A stretch of DNA of 61,000 bases from NCBI GenBank assembly GCA_905221605.1, contig CAJNDS010002412.1, positions 1,024,386 through 1,085,385 of the forward strand, read 5' to 3'. The stretch is from Symbiodinium natans. Lineage: Eukaryota > Sar > Dinophyceae > Suessiales > Symbiodiniaceae. The notes under the pieces are model-generated. The model saw nothing but the letters and a program-made list of their open reading frames with translations. It made no database searches and was not told the DNA's origin. Made by a program: the position numbers and the translations under genes. Below, in pieces: positions 10,292-16,855 of this stretch; within the stretch, counting starts at the first letter, position 1, and every line of letters begins with the position of its first letter.

Positions 10292-13200
10292 TCAGACCTT
10301 CCAGTTGGCGATCCACTTCGAAGTCTCTTCACGAGTCCGAAGATTCTCATACTGAATTCGGCATTGGGCTCGATGACGATGGATGTAGAGCACATACCTC
10401 AGCTGCTTGGTGCTTGGCCGGTCCGACAGCGATTCATCTCCACCATCGAACTTGTGCAGAAGTCGCTCCATCAGGTCTTGCTTCAACCCTGTCACCTGGA
10501 GCCCTTCCACTCGTAGGCCACTCTTGAGTTCTTCCACCGTGAGCAGGCTCAAGGTATCTCTCACCACTCTGACTCGATCGTCGACACCAGTTCTGGCGTC
10601 ACCACGGAAACTCATCCTGTCACTGTCACTCTGTCCAGCAGGGGATCTCAACACGGAGGTTCCCTCGGGGACAGATGGACTGTGTTGAGCCTCCTCAGCA
10701 CCGCTGCCACGAGGAGCGTCACAACGACTGAGTGCCATGGCTGCACTGGACTGCGCTACACTGGGCCTATTGCCCCTTCCACACAACCAGTGCCAACCTT
10801 TCAAAAGCACTTCAACTCCCTTGTAGCTGGCAAACAGCAACCCAACCAAGGCCAACAGGTGAACCAACCCTAAGTAAAGGTTCAACCACCAGACCTCTTC
10901 ACTCTGAACTGGAGCTGCTTGGACTTTCTCCAAACAGCAGCTGACCACAGCTGCCACGATGCCCCTTTCCAAGGGCAGCTGCTTCATCAGCGAGTCCATT
11001 CTGGCTGCTTCTAAAGCCTTCGTGCCAAGATCCGAGATGTTCATGAGCGTATCCACTTTGCCTATGGAAAGTTCTTTGTTTCGAACTGCTTGCTGTATCC
11101 ACATCTCCTTCAGGGATAAGTGCTTGACTTTTCCACACCCTACCCTCTGTGCCATCGACCTGGCGGCCGAGCTATCGCTCAGCACTCGGTGCTCGACCTT
11201 CCAACCAAAGTGTCGGAGGATCTCTGTTGTAAGCTTTCCTTCTGCTGCTGTCTTGACCATGGCATAGAACTCGGCCTCGCCCGACGATAGGGCCACGAGA
11301 CTTTGTCGACCACAACTCGTGTCTAGGAGGTGCTTCCCAAACCTCTGATACGTGGAACTCATAGACCTTCTGGTTCTGCGATCTGTTGCCCAGTCTGAGT
11401 CTGAAAAGGACTCTAGCTGCGCAGGTGCTTCTTGCAATTCGAAGTGCCATTTCTCGACGGGGTACTTGGCAATGTACTTTCCGACGCGCTTCAGCCTTAG
11501 CCAATGAATCTCCAAGGGCTTGCTCATCCCTTCAGCCAGTTCACTTGCTGCGTACTGCAACGAGGGACGGTCGACTGCCATGTAAAGGATGGTGCCAGTC
11601 ACTCGTCTGAAGACCTCGGCCCTATCACGGCTGAGCTCCTTCTCCACTTCTCTGTTTCCCACGCCTGTGGCCTTCGAAGCAGGAGTGTCAACTCCTTTGC
11701 ACCCTTTTAGCTCGAGTTCCTCGATGACTTGTGGGGCAAACTTGGGGTCGCATTCCCAGGTAAATCCTGAGCCTGTCCACTTGATCAGGCGCCCAAGATG
11801 GCGTCCTTCTGAGACTTCCCCTCCATGAGCTGGGTCACCGATTCTCGGTAGCACTTTCACCTCGTAGTTCTCCTCCATGATCTTGTCCAGCATGTCGAGA
11901 GCTTCTCTTTCTCCACTCGCCAGGAAATCGTCACCGTGGCACGACAAGCATAGATCATGCTCTTTCAAGTAGTAGGTGTTGGGGCACAACAGCAGCTCGT
12001 CGAAATTGTGTCTTGTTTTCACCTCACGGATCTTCACTCCCCATTGCCTAGAGGCTTCCCGGGTTCCGTTCATCGCCTTGTGCAACTCCCAGATGATGTT
12101 GGGAGTTCCTTCTGACGCCGGGGGTATTACCCCAATCTTTTCGCTGTTGTCGGCGTGGAAGAAGGCCACGCTCACATCATATCTTCCGATCAGCTTCTTG
12201 CTCTTGCTCTCACCGGGCCTCGCTGTGGCTGCGTGCGAAATCACAGCTCGATGCACTCGAATGGGAGGCGTTCCCATCGATACATCTTCTCGCTTGTAAG
12301 TGTTCACTTCCTGAGCGACCAAGCGACTCCTGACTCCAGGCTTCCCTTCGATCTCCTTCTCGGTGTCGATCCACCTGGATTTCACCAGTCTGAGCCCCTT
12401 CGCCTTGGCTTCATCATATGTGATGTCGCCTTTGACTCCAAAGGACTCCATCTTGGTCATCTCTTTCATCCTCCCGATCTTCACCTTCTCGGGGTCCAGC
12501 AACTTTCCAGTCTTCTCATCGTAGACCAGTTTCTCGAGCTCATTCGCTGCTGATGCGATCATTCTGTCATTGATCACCATGGCCGCCACGTGCATTGTTG
12601 GCAATCCTGCCACCATTTCTTCTTCAACCTCCTCCGGTTTGCCTTCCGCTTCACGCTTTCTGCTAGGGGACCTTGGGCTGTCTGAGGCCCGAGCAGGTTC
12701 TGAGGTCCTGGCCTCCTTGAGGGGGCTGTCGCTAAGGTCCAACCCACCTCGCTTTCTTTCACTCGGGGCGCCAGAACCGGCAGCCACCGAGCCAGATTCA
12801 GAGGCGCGACTACCCGCGGCCTCTGAACTTGCCTGCTTATCCGAGGGGCCAGGGCCGGCACCCATCGGATCATCCCCTCCATTGCTTGATGGCTCAACTG
12901 TGCCGTCCCCGGGCGCTGTTTCCGCAACCACAGGTTCTCTGCACAGCTTTTCAAACCTGGCTCTGCACGTGGCATTGTGCTTGACTGGGGCGTCACCGTA
13001 AGAGGTATCGCACCCAGGGCAGCCTGGTGTCCTACCATGCTTGATCTGTCTTTCAACCGTGATGTACACACCACGAGGTTTAGGCACTACACCCTCCAAC
13101 CTTCCAGCTGGCAAGGGTCTTCCCGGAGCATCGGGGGTCCTTTCTGGCGTGCCTCGAGGCTGCCAAGGTGTGCCTACCATCCTCAGAACAAACGTGGGGT

Positions 13201-15217
13201 CAAAGCGCTTGGCCTCAACTCGCCTACGAACCGAGCGACACCTCTGGATGCCGTTGGCTGTTGCCACGAAGTGCTCATCGTTGCTCAAACTTTTGCCTAG
13301 CCAAACCCCACATGACCAACGATCCTCAAGCTTTCTTAAGTTCTGATTCGAAATACGGAACAGAACGACCTCTCCAAACTCAACAACTTCGCCCTTGTAG
13401 GTCCTACCCCGAAGCCTCTCGTAGGCTGTACGACCGTCATGCTTGATGCCATACCTTGTACAAAGCCATCCTGCGTGACGAACCATCCAAGGAAACACGA
13501 GCGAGTCCTCTGTGACCTTAATGGTGGGGTACCTTTGTTCAAAGGCTACCTTAAGGGTCCTGACTTGGTTGCTAAGTTCCAGCACAGCTCGCTCAGCTGC
13601 ACCGTTGGCCTTGTGGTCTCCTTTGGGCACTGGTTGACTGCTTGCTTTCTTGGGGTACCTCTTAACAAGTTCTTCACCTAAACTTTTGATAGCTGGCTCA
13701 GTATCGCTAACAACTATCATGTCTGGGTGACCACAGAACTTCATCCCTTCTAGCCTCAAAGCCATGGAATACGGATCCCCGGTGCCCTTGCTGTTAGCTA
13801 CACCCGTAAACAGAGCCCCTGACTTTTGGTCCCTGCAAACCAAAACGGCCTTGGCACCAGCTTTGGCCTCGAGGATGTCCTTGGCGTCAGTGGAAGCTGC
13901 TTCCTGGGACAAGGCTTTTGTGAAGAAGCAGTAGTCGATACAGTACCTTGCTACGTCCTCTTTCTTTTCTTCTTGGCGCCTTTGATGGAAGTCTTCGGTG
14001 CCCTTCCCCACCACGCAAGACTCACACCAACTCCGAAATGGAAGGTGTGTTAACTCGTGTTCAGCACGCATCTCAGCACTGACACTCGGGGGTACCTTCT
14101 TGTGCTTAGCCTTACGCCCGGCCTCTCCTTCAGGTTCAGGCGGCTCTTCCAGGGGAGCGTCGCCAAGAGGCCTCGCATCCACCTGGGCAGGTGGGGCGCT
14201 GTCAGCTACCTCCACTCCCGGGGCGCTATCCGCTACCTCCGGTCTGGCTTCCCGAGCTGTTGGAGCTGCGATCCTATGCCTTTCAGGGTTCTGGGGCTTA
14301 CCCATAGTCGCTTCCAACCCTTTATCCTTCACTAAAGGAACTTTTGGGACTTCCTTCAAAGCTTTCTTGAGTTGCTCACCACCACAGCGACCTACGAGGA
14401 ATTGGTGCGAGGGCCCTACCACCAACCAGGTTCCCTTCTGACTGGCTTCTGACATGGAGATAACAGGAAACTGGACGCTGTTGCTTTCCCTGTAGTTAAA
14501 CTCAACTGGCACATCCCCATGCTTGAGCGACGAAGTCTTGCACTTACCCAATTCCAAGGCTTCTCCCGTGACCGTGTTCATGCGGACCCTGTCACCTGCA
14601 ACCTCAACGGCCTTGTTGTCAAAGCCAACCGGAGCCAAACCACCCCCAGCCCCCGTGTCTACAAGGATCCTACAGTGGGTTTCAGGGTTTGCTACAGTTG
14701 CAACACACAAGGTTGAGGCTGCTAGGCCTTCACTTTCGGGCTCCTCTTGGGTTTCCGGGGCTGCTGCAGCCGTCCTACCTTTGTTCTCGGCCTTTTTCAA
14801 GTCCGCGGCTCGCTTCCTGCACTCGGCCTTTGTGTGGCCGGGTTTCTGACAGTAGAAGCACGGGCCCTTCTTCTTGTCGCCCTTGCCTCCTTTGTCTCCA
14901 CCCTTCTTTCCGCCAGCGTCCTTGCCGGTGCTCTTGCCCTTGTCGCCTTTTCCATCACCCTTGGCGCCCTTCGGGGAACCCTTATGCGGCTTCTTTGGTA
15001 GGCCTCCTACGTCCATCGGTTGAGGCGTGCTTTGCAAGTACTTCTGCGTGCGGGCAATCTCCATGATCTCCGCTCTCATCTTCTTCCAGGTGTCAAGCCT
15101 GGATGAGTGCCTAATGAGGTGCTCCTTGACCGTCTGGTCTTCCACTCCCAGAATGACAATCCCGATGACGGTTTCGTCGTCCACGTCCTTCCCAGACTGC
15201 TTCTCGTACTCCCTCAC
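10292..15217 (-). CDS. pol: Copia Gag C-terminus/Pol polyprotein with C-terminal extension
   Basis: 1641 codons. In order: Gag C-terminus; Lys/Gly-rich segment; zinc knuckle CX2CX4HX4C (120-133); aspartic protease VDTGA (186-190); integrase zinc motif H387, H391, C398, C401 and catalytic D428, D505, E542; a CX2C...HX3C motif (C733, C736, H748, C751) between integrase and RT; copia-type reverse transcriptase (about 915-1170) with YDVSVAFFHA (D1014) and HGDD (1094-1097) where YVDD is common; RNase H with D1273, E1314 and D1348. Beyond RNase H is an unusual 220-residue tail: a hydrophobic helix at about 1443-1465 and a SAP-like motif at 1559-1590. No internal stops, so pol is likely functional. 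The listed first Met is only where this frame opens. The ORF is entered from gag and is broken by the duplication at 15197-15246. Confidence 0.95.
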   Translation of the reverse strand: MREYEKQSGKDVDDETVIGIVILGVEDQTVKEHLIRHSSRLDTWKKMRAEIMEIARTQKYLQSTPQPMDVGGLPKKPHKGSPKGAKGDGKGDKGKSTGKDAGGKKGGDKGGKGDKKKGPCFYCQKPGHTKAECRKRAADLKKAENKGRTAAAAPETQEEPESEGLAASTLCVATVANPETHCRILVDTGAGGGLAPVGFDNKAVEVAGDRVRMNTVTGEALELGKCKTSSLKHGDVPVEFNYRESNSVQFPVISMSEASQKGTWLVVGPSHQFLVGRCGGEQLKKALKEVPKVPLVKDKGLEATMGKPQNPERHRIAAPTAREARPEVADSAPGVEVADSAPPAQVDARPLGDAPLEEPPEPEGEAGRKAKHKKVPPSVSAEMRAEHELTHLPFRSWCESCVVGKGTEDFHQRRQEEKKEDVARYCIDYCFFTKALSQEAASTDAKDILEAKAGAKAVLVCRDQKSGALFTGVANSKGTGDPYSMALRLEGMKFCGHPDMIVVSDTEPAIKSLGEELVKRYPKKASSQPVPKGDHKANGAAERAVLELSNQVRTLKVAFEQRYPTIKVTEDSLVFPWMVRHAGWLCTRYGIKHDGRTAYERLRGRTYKGEVVEFGEVVLFRISNQNLRKLEDRWSCGVWLGKSLSNDEHFVATANGIQRCRSVRRRVEAKRFDPTFVLRMVGTPWQPRGTPERTPDAPGRPLPAGRLEGVVPKPRGVYITVERQIKHGRTPGCPGCDTSYGDAPVKHNATCRARFEKLCREPVVAETAPGDGTVEPSSNGGDDPMGAGPGPSDKQASSEAAGSRASESGSVAAGSGAPSERKRGGLDLSDSPLKEARTSEPARASDSPRSPSRKREAEGKPEEVEEEMVAGLPTMHVAAMVINDRMIASAANELEKLVYDEKTGKLLDPEKVKIGRMKEMTKMESFGVKGDITYDEAKAKGLRLVKSRWIDTEKEIEGKPGVRSRLVAQEVNTYKREDVSMGTPPIRVHRAVISHAATARPGESKSKKLIGRYDVSVAFFHADNSEKIGVIPPASEGTPNIIWELHKAMNGTREASRQWGVKIREVKTRHNFDELLLCPNTYYLKEHDLCLSCHGDDFLASGEREALDMLDKIMEENYEVKVLPRIGDPAHGGEVSEGRHLGRLIKWTGSGFTWECDPKFAPQVIEELELKGCKGVDTPASKATGVGNREVEKELSRDRAEVFRRVTGTILYMAVDRPSLQYAASELAEGMSKPLEIHWLRLKRVGKYIAKYPVEKWHFELQEAPAQLESFSDSDWATDRRTRRSMSSTYQRFGKHLLDTSCGRQSLVALSSGEAEFYAMVKTAAEGKLTTEILRHFGWKVEHRVLSDSSAARSMAQRVGCGKVKHLSLKEMWIQQAVRNKELSIGKVDTLMNISDLGTKALEAARMDSLMKQLPLERGIVAAVVSCCLEKVQAAPVQSEEVWWLNLYLGLVHLLALVGLLFASYKGVEVLLKGWHWLCGRGNRPSVAQSSAAMALSRCDAPRGSGAEEAQHSPSVPEGTSVLRSPAGQSDSDRMSFRGDARTGVDDRVRVVRDTLSLLTVEELKSGLRVEGLQVTGLKQDLMERLLHKFDGGDESLSDRPSTKQLRYVLYIHRHRAQCRIQYENLRTREETSKWIANWKV

Positions 15218-15246
15218 CTTGCTGCTTCTCGTACTCCCTCACCTTG
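15197..15246 (-). repeat. 25-bp tandem duplication breaking the gag-pol frame
   Basis: Two exact adjacent copies (15197-15221 and 15222-15246), each starting CTGCTTCTCGTACTCC on the plus strand. Because 25 is not a multiple of three, the upstream Gag frame and the downstream Pol frame differ. Both frames encode the same VREYEKQ-like residues at the junction, which shows they were once one frame. Confidence 0.92.
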
Positions 15247-15869
15247 CGCTCAAAGGACTCGATGCAACTGACCAAATCCCCTTCGAACTTGTAGCGCAGG
15301 ATCTCCAGGAGCAGACCCACATATCTGGAGTTGAGCTTCGGGTTGTACTCCAGGTAGAGCTGCCGATAGGCCTCGACACCTTCATTGTCCCCACAGTTGT
15401 GCAGCTTGTCCAGCGCACGTCCCCGGCAGAGCATCACCAGGACGTAGTAGAGCTGAGTCGACAGCCCTTGCTCCTCCTCAGTGAGAAGTCGGTTCCAAAG
15501 TTGGATTTCCGACGACTCGGCCTTCTGGAGTAAGGCTTGGTACCTCCTGTCCATCGCCCCCATGTAGCTCCGAAGGATGAAGACCCAGTCGTTGAAGGTT
15601 GCTGGATCTCCTTTAAACACCTCAGGCTTTCCGAGCCCTCTTGTGTCCACCAAGGGGAGCAGCCCAAAGACACCTCCCTGACCCGGCGCTGTAGCAGCAA
15701 CCTGGGCCGGTGGGCTCACTGGTGCCTGGGCCACACTTGAACTGGCGGCCTGAGCTTCCCGTAGCTCCTGCAGCTGCTGGCCTTGCACCAGCATCTGCTG
15801 TTGCATTGCAGCCATGGCTTCACCTGACTGCTGCAACTGTGCCCGGAGCTCCTGGATCAAAGCCTCCAT
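15222..15869 (-). CDS. gag: Gag, N-terminal part (frame broken near its end)
   Basis: Copia-type Gag nucleocapsid precursor. The likely start is the ATG at 15869 (MEALIQELRAQLQQ), because it opens a Gln-rich coiled coil; the same frame stays open upstream to 15920. After an Ala/Pro-rich linker comes the Gag core with FKGDPATFNDWVFILRSYMG, a central helix-rich part with LYYVLVMLCRGRALDKLH, and YLEYNPKLNSRYVGLL. It ends at FERKVREYEKQ, where a 25-bp tandem duplication (15197-15246) shifts the frame. The out-of-frame tail then runs to a stop at 15111. The remaining Gag C-terminus and the zinc knuckle continue in the pol frame. The protein would normally assemble cytoplasmic virus-like particles. 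Confidence 0.88.
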
Positions 15870-16596
15870 GGCGACCACCAAGAGAACGGTGATCACCGTC
15901 AGGATCCGACTCCTCGTCACCCTGGCCTTCGTCGTCCGCCTCGTCCTCGGTGAGAAGTGGCTGCCGCTTCTTTCTTCTATTCTTCTTTTCCTTCTTCTCC
16001 TCTTTCCTCAGACGAAGCGCACGGATCTGCCTCTTCACAGCCCGACTGGCTGCAAGGAGAGTTGGCTCACGCTGCTTCTTTGTTCGCTCGTCGCAAGTGT
16101 CGCAAGCCTCCGCAAACTCCCGGACGATGTGTTCTCCAACGGACCCAGGCGGGATAAGACCCGATTTGCGAAGTTCTGTCTTTCGAGCAGTCCTTTCACT
16201 GAAGCTAAGCCGGGGCCACTCTTCCCTCAACCTCTCGATCTTCGGGGTGATCCTCAGCCTGTACCGCTTCTTTGGTTTCGGCTTTGCCTGGGCTGTCCTC
16301 GTCACTAACTCCTCTGCTGCTTCGCTAAAGCCTTGGTGGCTTCTCCTCAACAAGGCCTTGTCCGACCTTCCTCCTCTCCTTTTCTTCTTGTTCGGCCTCT
16401 TCTTTGCCTTTGCCTGGATCTGCTGGTCCGGCTCACCAGCAGGGCGATCTCGTCCACGATCTCCTTGGGCTCTCTGGCCCTGCCTTTCAGACCTTGACCG
16501 GCCTGGTCCTTTCTTGCCCTTCTGGGCTCCTTTGCTGGGTTTGCCCCAGCCCTTGCCCGTGTTGACCACAGGCTGCCAGGGGTGCGCAGGGCGCAA
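15820..16596 (-). CDS. Leader ORF upstream of gag, basic protein
   Basis: A 258-codon ORF lies between the PBS and gag. It is very rich in Lys and Arg (KAQKGKKGPG-like start, KRPNKKKRRGGR, KEEKKEKKNRRKKR) and ends acidic (EDEADDEGQGDEE). It has one CDTCDER cysteine pair and no recognised domain. Standard copia elements have a single gag-pol frame and no such ORF. Its stop falls about 50 bp inside gag, in the frame from which a +1 shift would enter gag. It may be an RNA/DNA-binding accessory protein, a 5' extension of Gag reached by frameshifting, or a chance open frame in a GC-rich leader. The start codon is uncertain. A second frame is also open over 16347-16667. Confidence 0.55.
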   Translation of the reverse strand: MRPAHPWQPVVNTGKGWGKPSKGAQKGKKGPGRSRSERQGQRAQGDRGRDRPAGEPDQQIQAKAKKRPNKKKRRGGRSDKALLRRSHQGFSEAAEELVTRTAQAKPKPKKRYRLRITPKIERLREEWPRLSFSERTARKTELRKSGLIPPGSVGEHIVREFAEACDTCDERTKKQREPTLLAASRAVKRQIRALRLRKEEKKEKKNRRKKRQPLLTEDEADDEGQGDEESDPDGDHRSLGGRHGGFDPGAPGTVAAVR

Positions 16597-16646
16597 CCAC
16601 CTGGCTGCAAGGGGTGCCTCCTTGTCCGAGCAGCTCCCTGGGTCAG

Positions 16647-16662
16647 AGCCGCTCCGCTACCA
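16647..16662 (-). promoter_or_regulatory. Primer binding site (initiator-Met-tRNA type)
   Basis: Directly after the 5' LTR the minus strand reads TGGTAGCGGAGCGGC, complementary to a tRNA 3' end finishing CCGCTACCA. This resembles the initiator methionine tRNA primer usual in copia elements. The exact tRNA was not checked. Confidence 0.8.
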
Positions 16663-16844
16663 TGCAAAAGCAGGCGCGGGCTGAAGAGGACTTATGAACC
16701 GTTAACAACCACACTAGCACACAGACCTTTTGAACTGCTGTCACTGGTCTGAGCTTGGCTGGGAAAGGGGCTGCGAATGCAGCACTGTCATCTTCCTGCA
16801 TGCACACATGCAAGGCTGTCTTGAATAGGCTTCTACTCTTGACA
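16663..16844 (-). repeat. 5' LTR of the copia element
   Basis: 182 bp, identical base for base to 9945-10126. In element orientation it starts TGTCAAGAGTAG and ends GCTTTTGCA. LTRs this short are normal for copia elements. Confidence 0.97.
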
Positions 16845-16849
16845 AATTA
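16845..16849. repeat. Target site duplication AATTA (right)
   Basis: Adjoins the LTR end and matches 9940-9944. It lies 7 bp beyond the stop codon of the nuclease ORF. Confidence 0.93.
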
Positions 16850-16855
16850 GAATAA

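Larger units (their letters stand above)
9945..16844 (-). mobile_element. Full-length Ty1/copia LTR retrotransposon
   Basis: A 6,900-bp element lies on the minus strand. It is bounded by two identical 182-bp LTRs that begin TG and end CA, and by 5-bp direct repeats AATTA at 9940-9944 and 16845-16849. In its own orientation it runs 5' LTR, PBS, leader ORF, gag, protease, integrase, reverse transcriptase, RNase H, a C-terminal extension, PPT and 3' LTR. Integrase before reverse transcriptase makes it copia-type. LTR identity and intact target duplication mean a recent insertion. The gag-pol frame is broken once by a 25-bp tandem duplication at 15197-15246. The left flank is TTTAGGG-like; the right flank is the 3' end of the nuclease ORF. 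No telomere-like words occur inside the element. Confidence 0.97.

Noticed and set aside
15950-16684. Plus-strand open frames of up to 244 codons across the copia element
   Set aside because: They are antisense shadows of the leader ORF, gag and pol, whose minus-strand domains are unambiguous.
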